From Tritrichomonas musculus (lineage: Eukaryota; Parabasalia; Tritrichomonadida; Tritrichomonadidae), in contig JAPFFF010000029.1 in assembly GCA_039105265.1 (NCBI GenBank), forward strand, positions 62,001 through 126,000: a stretch of 64,000 bases of DNA, given 5' to 3'. A program made the position numbers and the translations under genes. Positions 19,960 through 30,438 of this stretch are shown here, piece by piece (within the stretch, counting starts at the first letter, position 1; every line of letters begins with the position of its first letter). The notes below the pieces were generated by a model. That model was not told where the DNA came from, did not search any database, and saw nothing but the letters and a program-made list of their open reading frames with translations.

Positions 19960-21530
19960 ATTTTATACAACAGCAATTCAAGAAGCTATCGATAATGATA
20001 AAATTGATATTGTTTATTATTTGTTGCTAAAAAGGGACAAAATTTCTTTTGGATGTTGCAATGATCTCAAAAATTTAAAGAAAATTGCCATTCCTCCTTC
20101 GATAAAGTATATTGAATGCAAAGCTTTCTATGGATGTTCATCATTAACGCATGTATGTCTTCCTTCTTCATTGGAATCAATTGGAAATCATGCGTTTGCT
20201 AAATGTATTTCATTAAGAGATATAAACATTCCGGATTCTGTCATATCGATTGATGAATATGCATTTTCTGAATGTTCCTCGTTAGTCAAAATAAAAATTC
20301 CATCATCGATCACTAAAATAGAAAGCTACACATTTTTAGAATGCGCCAGATTGCAAAATGTAAATATTCCTTCATCTGTGACATCAATTGGAAGTTCAGC
20401 TTTCAATGCTTGTAAATCATTGAGAAGATTAATACTGCCTCCTTTGATAAATATAATTGAACTTAACAGCTTCAATGAATGTGAATCTTTGATAAAAATA
20501 TCTATTCCTTCCTCTGTCACTTCTATTGGAAATTCTTCTTTTAGAGAATGCATCTCATTGGTTAAAATTAATATTCCTGATTCAGTAACTTCAATTGGAA
20601 AATCAGCATTTAAAAAGTGCCTTTCATTGGCAACAATACATATTCCATCTTCAGTGATAACAATTGGTAAAAGTGCTTTTAGTGAATGTAATTCTTTGAA
20701 TAATATTACCATTTCTTCTTCTTTGACTTCAATTGAACCTTATCTTTTTGAAAATTGTTCTTCATTGGAGCAAATAATAATTCCTTCTTCAGTGACTTTG
20801 ATTGGAAGATCTGCATTTACAACTTGTAGTTCACTCAAATTGGTTGAAATTCCTTCTTCTGTCACAGAAATTGAAAATTTTGCATTCCAAAGATGTAGAT
20901 CATTGCCAGCGATAAAAATTCCTTCTTCTGTAAATAAAGTTGGGAGTGGTGCGTTTGAAGAATGTTTTTCATTGGCTCAAGTAAATATTTTTAACATAAA
21001 CGCAATTTCAATTTACATGTTCGATCAATGTGAGAAACTTACGCAAATAACAATTCCTTCTTCTGTTACATCGATTTTATATTGTGCTTTCATATTGTAA
21101 ATCTTTGGAACAAGTGATAATTCCTTCATCTGTGACTGAAATTGGAAATAAAGCATTCGAAGGTTGTTTGTCATTAACTAGAATTGATATTCCTTCTTCC
21201 GTAAAAGAAATTGGAAGTTTGTGTTTCAAAGAATGCACAGCTCTCATTCAAATTGAAATTCCTCCGTCTGTAAAAATGATTGGAGAATCAACTTTTTATA
21301 ATTGTGAATCTCTTATTCAAGTCAAAATTCCTAATTCTGTGACTTGTATTAGATCTTATGCATTTTATGGATGCACATCATTAACTAAACTAAAAATTCC
21401 TCCTTCATTGACATCAATTGGATACAATGCTTTATTAGATTGTTCCTCGCTCACTCATTTATCTGTTCCTTCTTCATTAAATATCAGTAAATCAGGTATT
21501 ACTTCAAAAGTTGAAATAGAAAGAGTTTAA
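19960..21530 (+). pseudogene. ankyrin unit plus BspA-type leucine-rich repeats (frameshifted)
   Basis: The frame opens with an ankyrin unit (TTAIQEAIDNDKIDIVYYLL, no ATG at its start) and then about 20 LRR_5/TpLRR repeats of 23 residues with the pattern IPSSVTSIGxxAFxxCxSL. In trichomonads such BspA-like proteins are a huge family, some at the cell surface; no signal peptide or membrane segment is visible here. The first frame closes near 21100 and the repeats continue in another frame from about 21084 to 21530, so one frameshift splits the repeat block. This may be real decay or a sequencing error. The first convenient ATG is at 20021, but the repeat signal begins earlier. Confidence 0.75.
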
Positions 21531-22217
21531 AAATATAACAAAAGAAAATGGCCTAAAAATTTAATTTAATTAAAATATTTTAATTAAATCTTATTATTTA
21601 TTTATTGGCAACTCATTTTCCAGCTGATCATTTTGGTTTCTTTTTTGCAAACAGATTTGTAGAAAATTGCTATTTATACTAATAATTTTGATATTTATAC
21701 TAACAAGCTATGATATTGTTATGAATATTTACATAAGTAATGATATTATTATTTATTGCTGCATATAAAAAATATATATAATTTATATTATGATATATAT
21801 TTAATGTTATTAATAATATTTGTTATTTCAAAGAATCTTTAAAAATTATTTCATTTCTAAGAATTATTTTTGGGGAAAAATCATTAAAGCATTATAAAAA
21901 ATGAAATATGCTCAAATCTTTTTTTTGACTTGTTTTGTTTTTTTGGCGAAAATTTGTTTTCTTTCATTAGATCAATTGGTTATAAAACCTCCCAAAAATC
22001 AACAAATATTAATGATATAAAACCTCCCAAATTATCAAATACCAAAATAATGTAATTCAAAAAGTTATTACTCTTCAATAAATATGATTCCTGATATTGA
22101 AAAATATTGATATTCATACATTCAAATCCAAAAAAGAATAAATCTAACTCATGACTTTGAAAAAAGATAAAAAAATTCTTTTCTCAATTAATGAAGTAAT
22201 TTTCACTTTTTGAATAA
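21531..22217. other. AT-rich intergenic region
   Basis: No gene is supported. It contains TA-rich runs near 21740-21800 and a nearly repeated phrase AAAACCTCCCAAA at 21983 and 22020. The downstream BspA remnant suggests a duplication whose junction lies within or near this stretch. Confidence 0.5.
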
Positions 22218-22442
22218 ATGATAATTCCTTCATATGTAACTGAAATTGGAAATAAAGCATTCGAAGGTTGTTTGTTATTAACTAGAATTGATATTCCTTC
22301 TTCAGTAAAAGTGATTGGAAGTTTGTGTTTCAAAGACTGCTCTCATTCAAATTTCAAACTCCTTTTTCATATATCAATTCCTTCTTCACCAAATATCAAT
22401 AATACAATTGTTAAGCCACAAGATGAAATAGAAAAAGTCTAG
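22218..22442 (+). pseudogene. BspA-type repeat remnant, partial duplicate of the upstream gene end
   Basis: The 74-residue frame (IIPSYVTEIGNKAFEGC...) closely follows the sequence at about 21115-21250 and then the final SIPSSPNI end, with the middle repeats missing. It is therefore an internally deleted duplicate of the 3' part of the leucine-rich-repeat gene just upstream. A 40-base poly-T tract follows at 22490-22532. Confidence 0.7.
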
Positions 22443-22485
22443 TTATATAGCAATAGAAATTAGCCAAAATTATGATTTTTATTAA

Positions 22486-22532
<47 letters not shown>

Positions 22533-22699
22533 CATTCATTTATTAACAAAGTATACAAGATTAATATTGCTCAATCTAATTATAAATGTTAATTTGAAAT
22601 TGATTCTATTTGTTTTTAATTGATGGGTGGACCTCAGGTCTGTTGATATGATCTATTTTGAGTAAATCATTTGTGAACATTAGTTTTTTTTTCCTCTTT

Positions 22700-23488
22700 T
22701 TAATTTGATACTCTTTTTTCAATGGTTGGAATGTTATGATTGTAGTGCTGGTTGTAATTTGAACGATAATTTCCTGGAAGACTAAATTCAACGTTAATTT
22801 GGCAAAATTGTCCATTGATATTCAATTTTTTATATTTCATTTTATTTTTTGCCATCAATGCATCTCTCAAATCATAGAACTCGATGAAACGTTGCGAATA
22901 TTTATTTGGTGTATTTCTGATGTCTCTGATTTGGCCAAATCCAGAAAACAAAGAATAAATTTTGTCATTTGAAACGTTGTTTGGCAAATTGAATAAAACT
23001 AATGTTCCGTTATTTGGTGGGTGCTTTTTGTTAACAATTGGATGTTCTTCACCAAATGATAAAATAATTTTCTTTGATTGAATATAAATGTGGGAGATTC
23101 TCATTAGCATTGAATCGTTCAAATTGTAAAACATAACTGTAACTTTTCCATGATTTAAATAATCAAAATTAATACATTCATAATCACCAAAATGGCCCAA
23201 TATATATATTATATCACTTTTTGTGGTGCCTTGAGGAATATTTCCTAATATAATAGAACGGCATGGAATTTCTTGATATGTTGATTCAAATGAGATGTAT
23301 TTATCAATTAAGTAATTCGAATAATTTGGTTTTTGAATGATAATTCTATCATATGGGGCAACTTTTGGTTTCTTTTTTTCAACACCATCAACCAATTGAA
23401 TTAAATCTTCAGTAATTCTCTTCTCAAACATTTCCAAATAATTTGATTGGTTGTTTTCGTTATGGATATGATATTTAGAAATATACAT
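22700..23488 (-). CDS. Mei2-like RNA-binding protein with two RRMs
   Basis: A 262-residue protein. RRM1 lies at about 75-145 (RNP2 IILGNI, RNP1-like GKVTVMF) and RRM2 at about 158-232 (RNP2 LVLFNL, RNP1-like RFIEFYD). RRM2 closely resembles RRM2 of fungal and plant Mei2/AML proteins: GTLVLFNLPNNVSND, IRDIRNTP, FIEFYDLRDA. Mei2 proteins govern entry into meiosis in fission yeast and need a C-terminal RRM3, which is absent here; the protein ends soon after RRM2 with an Asn/Tyr/His-rich tail. The N-terminal 70 residues are Lys/Asn-rich without a domain. Role here unknown; RNA binding is likely. Confidence 0.8.
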   Translation of the reverse strand: MYISKYHIHNENNQSNYLEMFEKRITEDLIQLVDGVEKKKPKVAPYDRIIIQKPNYSNYLIDKYISFESTYQEIPCRSIILGNIPQGTTKSDIIYILGHFGDYECINFDYLNHGKVTVMFYNLNDSMLMRISHIYIQSKKIILSFGEEHPIVNKKHPPNNGTLVLFNLPNNVSNDKIYSLFSGFGQIRDIRNTPNKYSQRFIEFYDLRDALMAKNKMKYKKLNINGQFCQINVEFSLPGNYRSNYNQHYNHNIPTIEKRVSN

Positions 23489-23836
23489 TATTAATAAATG
23501 AAGTAAAAATTTTAAATCAAAATTAAATAAAAATTTTTACCACATAAATTTCAATTTGAATCTTCAAAATTTTCAAAAAATTTCCATTTTAAAAAGTTTG
23601 ATTATTTTAATCATAATCATGACAATTCAAAAATAACTTTGGAATATTTTTCTGAAATATTGATTTATTGATTTTCATTGATATAATTTTAAGAATATTT
23701 GCATTTTAAAAAATCAAAAAACATAAAAATTTTTTATAAAATTTTAAAATTCAAATTGAATCATTCAAAAAGTTTTGATAAAATCAAAATTTTAAAAATT
23801 AAATATGATATGATCGTCAAATAATAATTTTATGGG
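23489..23836. other. intergenic region between divergent genes
   Basis: This 348-bp AT-rich gap separates the Mei2-like gene and the VIT/vWA gene, which diverge. It should contain both promoters. No repeat or RNA gene was recognised. Confidence 0.5.
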
Positions 23837-25788
23837 ATGGGTTTTGGTTCGTGTTGTGTTTTATCGGATGGTAGATTAATCAATATGAATGCAAAATCTA
23901 TCAAAATAGAATGTTTTCAGCGTGGTTTTCTTGTTAATTTTGGAATAATCCAAACTTTCACACATTCAGAAAATAGAGCAAAAGAAGTTTATTATGTTTT
24001 TTCTAATGATCTTAAAATCTGTATTTATGACACAATATTTGTTGTTGGGCAAGAAATAATTAAGCCGAAGCTCCAACCCAAAGAAGAAGCCAAAAATCTT
24101 ACGATGAAGCCGTTAAATCTGGGCGTACTAATATTGGCCATGAAGCGACGGAATTTAAATTTGGAAATGTTCAACCTGATGTAGAATGTAAAGTGATATT
24201 AAAAGTAGCTTTTACAGCTCAACTTACAAAAGAAAAAACCTTTTTTATTAAATTTTCTCTAGATATTTATACACCAATAAGCTCGACAACGAAAAATCAA
24301 TAATAATTACATTTGAAACCAAAGAACCTATTCAAAGTTCAGCCTTACTAACGCCATCCAACACATCCAATTATGATGGCTGTGCTCTTCTACTATCGCC
24401 AAATCCTCCTTCTTCTGAAATAACAAATTCGGAATTTATATTTGTTGTTGACTGCAGTGCATCGATGGGCGGCAAATCCATTCAAAGATCCAGTGAATGT
24501 CTTGAACTATTCATCCGGTCTCTTCCCTCCCCTTCATACTTCAACGTAATATGTTTCGGATCACAGCATAAGTCTCTATTTACAAATTCAGAGCCATATA
24601 ACGAACAAACCGCTACCGAAGTTATAAATCTAGCTCAGAATTTGAAAGCAGATTTGGGAGACACAGATATTTATACTCCTCTCAGAGCATTCAAGACAAC
24701 CGAGTTTTCACAATCGGCATCGGAAGAGGCTGCGATGCGGGACTCGTTGAGGGGATGGCGAACTCGTCTGGCGGCAAGAGTGACTTTGTACAAGAAGGAG
24801 ACTACATTTGTGAAAAAGTGATTCCTCAGTTGCAGTCCTCACTTCATCCCGGTCTGAGCTCGATTGAAATTCACTTTGAAGGTGAAGAAAGCAACGCGTT
24901 CGAAGTCTCTTCTTTTCCTCTTCCTTCGGTGAATGAAAGCGGCTCCTTTGTCATCTATCTTCGCGCCAGAAAAAGTGAGAAAAGTCGATCAACTTTTGAG
25001 AATGGAATTCTGGTTACTGGCGGTTATGGTGAAAATACTGTTGAAGTTCCAGTTCAAGAAATTTTCACTCTCGAAGAAGTTGAAGAAGACGAGCTTGGAT
25101 GTTCGTCAGGCAGAAACGTTTCAAAGGCGATTCTTCCACTTTTTGCGTTCTCGGTTCTTCAGAAATATGGGGAAATGCCACAAATCTCTAACAGTGAGAG
25201 AGAAAAGGCAATCGAGCTGAGCCTGTCAAGTGGAGTTCTCGGCAAGTTCGCAGCGCTTGTTGGAATGGCAGAGACAAAAGAGAAGATTTACTCAGGAGAA
25301 CTTTTTAAATACGTTGTTCATGGAAGGACAAAACAGACAGCTCGACGCTCAACTGACGGTTGCGCACCTCGCAAGTCTCCCGATGCGAAAATGACGCCAA
25401 CAACAAATGAGTCTGAAGAAAGCATGCAGTACAACTTGCTGACCATCACTCGTTTCCAGAAATTCGAAGGTTTCTGGGAGGATTTGGAGGCTGTTCAAAA
25501 ATTGGCTGGACTCTCCGTAAATCGTATCGACGAGGTCAGCGTGAGTGACAAAAATATGGAGAATAACTGCATTGCTACAATTTTGGCTGTTGCTGGACAA
25601 TGATTGTGTGCAAGGCCGTCATTTGGCTGAAAAAAACGCTGCCAAACGTCGACATTGAAAAAGTTATTTCTAGAATTGAAAAAAATGATCCAAACTTAAT
25701 AGGTAATGTCATATTAATGTGTATACACAACTTTTTGCTAAATTATCTGATTGAATTTATCATATCAATATTACTACAATTTGAATAA
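23837..25788 (+). pseudogene. VIT / von Willebrand A domain protein, several frameshifts
   Basis: The pieces fit the VIT plus vWA family (inter-alpha-trypsin inhibitor heavy chain/VWA5-like). A VIT domain occupies 23837-24290 (AKEVYYVF..., then GHEATEFKFGNVQPD in another frame), and a vWA domain with MIDAS motif DCSASMGG lies at about 24450. The tail from about 24730 to 25603 begins CDAGLVEGMANSSGG and includes ELSLSSGVLGKFAALVG. Frame changes occur near 24100 and near 24290. About 60 residues of the vWA domain appear missing near 24715, and the end near 25600 is shifted. From about 24300 the DNA is clearly less AT-rich than its surroundings. It contains a histone H3 tail-like segment at 25322-25375. 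Confidence 0.75.
25322..25375 (+). other. histone H3 N-tail-like segment inside the VIT/vWA gene
   Basis: Within the open frame 24755-25603 the residues RTKQTARRSTDGCAPRK match H3 residues 2-18 (RTKQTARKSTGGKAPRK) at 14 of 17 positions. Lys4 and Lys18 are kept, Lys9 is Arg and Lys14 is Cys. The similarity begins right after the conserved vWA-family tail (ELFKYVVHG) and ends before SPDAKM, so only the tail is matched, not the histone fold. Confidence 0.75.
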
Positions 25789-26518
25789 ACTTAATAAATG
25801 TGAATGATTATTTTTGGGTTTTAAAGAAATGAATGAAAAAAGCTAAGAAACAAACATTTGCATCAATATGTTTCGAATCAGCAAACAAACCATGATTCAC
25901 TCTTGGAAATAGGTAAATAAAATAAAACTTTTTCTTTAATAATATTTTCAATATTCTCAAAATTTTCACCTTTTCCAGCGGTTTTTTGTCACAAAGATTA
26001 AAATGATTAATGCTCAATGATTCTTACTAATGGCTGCAAGTATTTTTAAATATAATTATGTACAACTATTTAAGAATCGATCCTATGAAAAATAAAAACT
26101 GATTAATTTAAATTTTGCTAATTTAGTTGTACAATTGTGAAGGATATACAAAAAGTGTGTGTTTTTCTGAAGAAATTCCACTTTTTGAAGACTCTTTCAA
26201 TTGTACAACTATTTTAGAATCGAATCCAATTTTATACACCTGTTCAAAGTAGAACATATCTTTCAATTTTTAGAAGATGAAAATAAAAAAAAAAAAAAGA
26301 ATATAAAAAAGTTATTTATTCAGGAAAAATGCATTTTAAATAGCTTTGGGAGCCTTTGAGGGCTAAGCCCAATTGGTTAAGGTGATAGCGGGAGCCTCAA
26401 CCTGAGATGAATGAAAGTAATCATGCCATTAAAACTTAAAAAAAAATATTTCGCTTTATTCAAATTTGAGAGGACGATAAGAAGGGACAAATAAAAAAAC
26501 TTAGTTTAAAAAATAATA
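25789..26518. other. intergenic region with a direct repeat and a tRNA-like scrap
   Basis: No protein gene is supported. The phrase TGTACAACTATTTTAGAATCGA occurs in two slightly different copies near 26060 and 26205, about 145 bases apart. Near 26350-26400 lies GGCTAAG...GGTTAAGG, similar to a pol III A box, between two GGGAGCC copies, but no B box or cloverleaf follows. Confidence 0.45.
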
Positions 26519-28037
26519 CAGTAAGGTTGTAAAATTCAAAAACGTCTCAAAAGAGGAAAATCTACTTTTTCATAGAAAACGATTAAAATGAATTTAAAAT
26601 AAAAGTCAAAATAACGAATTTAATTCAAATTTGGATTTTCCTTTATAGCGTTGCAAAAATGGAAAATCCACTTTTTGAATGATGCTCATTTTTTCATATA
26701 GAGATAGGAAAGCACTATTTGATGAATATAATGTCGCAAACAGCTGTGTGATAAACTTAATCATGGAAATATTATTTCTTAAAATGGTAGGTTTAAACAA
26801 GATTTTCTCTCTATTTCTTTATTTCTTTCATTTTTATTAATGAAAATTTTTTTCTCAAAAAGTCGATTTTCCTATTTTGAAACGTTTTCTAATTGGGAAA
26901 TTACAAATGTCCCTACTTTAACGGTCATTTTTAACGGCTATTAAATTTGTGAGGTGAAGTAGGGACATTTGTCGCTGCTCCATTTGTCCCTACTTTAACG
27001 GTCATTTATAACGGTCAAACATATAGAAAATCTCTTTTTATTTTTATAAATGAGGTTACAAATATCCTTACTCATTGCATAAGAAAATGTGAATTATTTA
27101 TTTAATATATTTTAGTTAAAATAGTATTAAAATGAATAAATCTTTATTTTTAGTGCTTTTTACAATAAAAAATTATTATTTTGTTAAAAAATCGCAATTT
27201 TCAAAGGCAAAAATATTTGATAAACCTAAAAAATATGATCAAAAACTTAAAAAGACAAAAGTAGAATTAGTTCTTTGCATAATATAATAGATTCTTCTAA
27301 TAAAATTCAAACTGAATATATTATTATATTCGATTACTTTTTAGTAAAGATCGAAGTAATTTTCAAATTTTAAAGCATTTCCTTACATATATTAGATAAA
27401 TATGTAATTATATAATTAAAAAATCATTTGATAAAAAGAAATTACTTTGTTTTAGCAATGATGGAAAAAAAAATATTTTTATTAAAAAATCCATGACCAC
27501 CTATTCACACTTTTTTCAAGAAAATTTGAAATAGATGCATTCAACTTTTTTGACCATGAAAACATCAAACAAAACTATTTATAAGAACTTCACATGCTAT
27601 TTAACTTAAAAATATTTTTATAAATGCAGATAAAGAAATTACTAATAATATTATTTCCTAATATAGAAGAATATTTTGTTTTAATTTAAATAAATATCTT
27701 TTGTATAATGTTAACGTTAACATTTCGACTAATTTATTAAGTTTTTTTTTTTGGATAAATCATATTCTAATTTTTATCTGAATTTTCAGTTTTTTTGAAT
27801 TCGTCTTATAAACATTTTTGTAACCTAGCTTTGTTAAAACATTTTATGCGTAATTTATCATAAAATTCACATCTCTCGTTGTTTTTACAGGTAAATATAT
27901 ACTATAACCGTTAAAAATGACCGTTAAAGTAGGGACATTTGTCGCTGCTCCATTTGTCCCTACCAATATGACCGTTAACAGTGACCGTTAAAGTAGGGAC
28001 ATTGGTCGCTGCCCTTTCTAATTTTGAAACCTTACTG
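26519..28037. mobile_element. Tc1/mariner-type MITE hosting a nested element
   Basis: The left end CAGTAAGGTTGTAAAATTC... and the right end, inverted, CAGTAAGGTTTCAAAATTA... are similar over about 55 bases and flanked by TA (26517-26518 and 28038-28039). The right inverted repeat is interrupted by the element at 26895-28014. Without the insertion the MITE would be about 390 bp. Its ends resemble those of the MITE at 8116-8412, so the two are one family. Confidence 0.8.
26895..28014. mobile_element. MULE-like non-autonomous element (1120 bp), nested
   Basis: Long inverted terminal regions of about 100 bases contain several copies of TGTCCCTACTTTAACGGTCA and TTTGTCGCTGCTCCATTTG. The outermost 19 bases match at 14 positions and the next 14 match perfectly. 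A 9-base duplication TTTCTAATT flanks it (26886-26894 and 28015-28023), as for Mutator-like elements. The interior of about 870 bases is AT-rich with no transposase. It inserted into the right inverted repeat of the mariner-type MITE, so it is the younger of the two. Confidence 0.8.
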
Positions 28038-28490
28038 TATTTGAATGATTTTTTTCTATATATAGCCAGAATTTTTTAATTAGTATATAATTCAAAAATA
28101 CATTATTAGGTATCTTAGTGCTGAATTTAGCATTGAACTAATACTTTTTGTTCAGTTTGTTATCTCAATAAAATCATATAATTTTATTAGTTTTTTGTAG
28201 ATTAAATTCTTTATTATTTCAATAAATTTTATAATTCTTGAATATTTGAGAAAAGTAATTGAAAGAAAATGCGGTTTTGTAAAAATATGATATTAGATAA
28301 TGCATATAAGAGCAAATATTGAGTGGGTTTTTGTATTTAATAAAATGACTTTATGATATATTTTATAATAAATATCAATTTTTTTGTATATTAATTTCAC
28401 TCATTTTTTTGACTCCTTACAAACAGTTGAATTCCATATATTTTGCCTTTGAAGGTGAAAAATTTCACCTTTTGAATTTTTATTATATGG
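28038..28490. other. AT-rich intergenic region upstream of an ankyrin-family gene
   Basis: About 450 bases without a supported gene. It should hold the promoter of 28491-29603. A short dyad with GGTGAAAAATTTCACC lies at 28455-28470, just 20 bases before the ATG; whether it is functional is unknown. Confidence 0.5.
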
Positions 28491-29603
28491 ATGTTAAATG
28501 TTCCGGAATATTTCGAGAAATTTAAAGCGCTTCATAATTTCATGTTAAATTATATTCAATGTGATCAAAATTCTGAAGAAAATTTTGTAAATTTAATGAT
28601 ATTTTTTGATGAGCAGCAAATTGCAAATGATCGTCATGATCTCAGATCCTCACTTTATTTAATTGTCAAAATAAGCCAAAATCACAATAGGGATCCACAT
28701 TTTTTTGACAAAATTAGTCAATTTTTAATAAAAATAAGTCAAAATATAAAAAACTTGTTTACAAACAATGAAATATTCGATATTTTCAAAAGCAGCAAAC
28801 GACTTCTGCTTATTCTCATAGAGCAAAAAATTATTTATATCAATGCAGATATTGTAAATTATTTAAATAAGAATAGAAAATATGAAGATCAAAAATATTT
28901 TGAATATTTTTATCCAGAATTAAAAGCATTCATTAAAACAACTGAAATAAAAGAAGAAGAAGAAGACGTCCAATCTGATTTTGAAGATAAAAGAAAGTTG
29001 GGAGAAAATGATAATTATATTTGTGAGTTAATTAGAAAAGATTTAATTGATGAATTCATTAGTTATGTAAGTCAGAATGATTTTCCAATTCAATCAAGAA
29101 TTCAAATGTCAATATTTGAAACGAATTCTTTCCTATTAAAGAACAAAAATCCATCATTGATTGAATATTCAGCTTTCTTCGGATCTGTTCAAATATTTAA
29201 ATATCTGTATTCAAATGGATGTGAATTATCACCTTCATTGTGGCTTTATTCAATTCATAGTCAAAATCCTGAAATGATTTCGCTTCTTATTGATTATGCA
29301 ATTAAACCAAGAGATAATTCATATGAAGAATGTTTGAAAGAGGCAATCAAATGTCATCATAATGATGTGGCTAATTATATTATTAACAATTTCATTGATG
29401 ACAAAAAAGCATCTTATAAAATCGAGAATAATTATGATGAAAACATTTATTCATATAGTTATCATTATTATAATTTGTCTTTCATTCCAAGTAAATTGGA
29501 AAGTAAATTCATCTTTTTTTACGTTTGTGAGTATGATTATTACAAGTTGTGTGAATATCTTATTGAAACAAGAGAAATAAATCTAGAAAACAAAGTTGTT
29601 TGA
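28491..29603 (+). CDS. DUF3447-type ankyrin protein (head of an ankyrin-BspA gene?)
   Basis: A 370-residue protein paralogous to 18700-19809. Shared landmarks are QNHNRDPHFFDKIS, IFKSSKRLLLILI, YFYPELKAFI, GENDNYICELIRKDL, ETNSFLL, SLIEYSAFFGSVQIFKYL, LWLYSIHS and AIKCHHNDV. It closes after an ankyrin-like unit (VCEYDYYKLCEYLIETREINLENK). About 140 bases of AT-rich spacer follow, then an ankyrin unit with leucine-rich repeats on the same strand. The repeated architecture suggests that head and repeats form one gene or were recently one gene. Confidence 0.8.
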   Translation: MLNVPEYFEKFKALHNFMLNYIQCDQNSEENFVNLMIFFDEQQIANDRHDLRSSLYLIVKISQNHNRDPHFFDKISQFLIKISQNIKNLFTNNEIFDIFKSSKRLLLILIEQKIIYINADIVNYLNKNRKYEDQKYFEYFYPELKAFIKTTEIKEEEEDVQSDFEDKRKLGENDNYICELIRKDLIDEFISYVSQNDFPIQSRIQMSIFETNSFLLKNKNPSLIEYSAFFGSVQIFKYLYSNGCELSPSLWLYSIHSQNPEMISLLIDYAIKPRDNSYEECLKEAIKCHHNDVANYIINNFIDDKKASYKIENNYDENIYSYSYHYYNLSFIPSKLESKFIFFYVCEYDYYKLCEYLIETREINLENKVV

Positions 29604-29739
29604 TTTTTGTTTTTTTACAAAATTCAATTTTTCAATTTTTTCATCGAATTTGCAAACAAACAATTTAAAATAAAGTTCCAAAATCGAAGAATTTAATAAT
29701 AGAATTCAATATTTTGTTAATTTAATAACATTCAATCAT

Positions 29740-30438
29740 TTTTTTAATTTGACTGCTTTGAAGTTGGCTGGTAAAAATGATAATATTGAAATTGTTGAGC
29801 TTTTATTGAGTCATTCAATGTTAATATCGCCAAAAGCATTCAAAAATTATCATAAACTAAGAAAAATTAGATTTCCACTATCTATAATATCAATTGGTAC
29901 GTCAGCATTTGAAGGATGCTCCTCTCTGTATAAAATTTCATTTTATATGCCTTCATCTCTGATGTCTATTGGTGAATTTGCGTTTAAAGGATGCGAATTA
30001 ATTGAAAGTATTGCAATTCCATCTTCTTTACAATCAATTGAAAATTCTGTTTTAGAGGGATGTACATCATTGAAGCATGTATCATTTGAAGTCCCTTCTT
30101 CTATATATTCAATAGGTCATGCCTCTTTTTTTAAGTGTTCTTCTTTAACACAAATAAAATTGCCTTCATCCGTCACATCAATTGGAAATGGAGCTTTTGA
30201 GGGATGCGTATCATTAAAGCAAATATTATTTGATGATAATTCGTCTTTGGAATTGATTGGATATTTCGCATTTAAGGATTGCTCTTCAATAGCAAAAATA
30301 TCATTTCCATCATCTTTAGTTTCAATAGGAAGTGGCGCTTTTGATGGATGTTCATCACTTATTGAAATTTCTCTTCCATCATCTGCATACGATGGAAGAA
30401 TCGGAATTAATTTAAATGTCAAAATAATTAAAATTTAA
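29740..30438 (+). CDS. ankyrin unit plus BspA-type leucine-rich repeats
   Basis: The frame starts with an ankyrin unit (LTALKLAGKNDNIEIVELLLS) and continues with about nine LRR_5/TpLRR units (for example IPSSLQSIENSVLEGCTSLKHV), ending in a basic tail. The first ATG is at 29749, inside the ankyrin unit, so as an independent gene it would begin abruptly. It more plausibly represents the distal part of the gene starting at 28491. The repeat block is intact, unlike the one at 19960-21530. No signal peptide or membrane anchor is visible. Confidence 0.65.
   Translation, partial: FFNLTALKLAGKNDNIEIVELLLSHSMLISPKAFKNYHKLRKIRFPLSIISIGTSAFEGCSSLYKISFYMPSSLMSIGEFAFKGCELIESIAIPSSLQSIENSVLEGCTSLKHVSFEVPSSIYSIGHASFFKCSSLTQIKLPSSVTSIGNGAFEGCVSLKQILFDDNSSLELIGYFAFKDCSSIAKISFPSSLVSIGSGAFDGCSSLIEISLPSSAYDGRIGINLNVKIIKI

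Noticed and set aside
19810-19960. Canonical spliceosomal intron between ankyrin head and BspA repeats
   Set aside because: No GTATGT-like donor or ACTAACACACAG-like acceptor is visible here or in the parallel locus at 29604-29740, so only an unusual intron would work; kept as an open question in the findings.
26350-26400. tRNA gene suggested by an A-box-like GGTTAAGG stretch
   Set aside because: No B box, acceptor stem or anticodon arm could be drawn; at best a tRNA-derived scrap.
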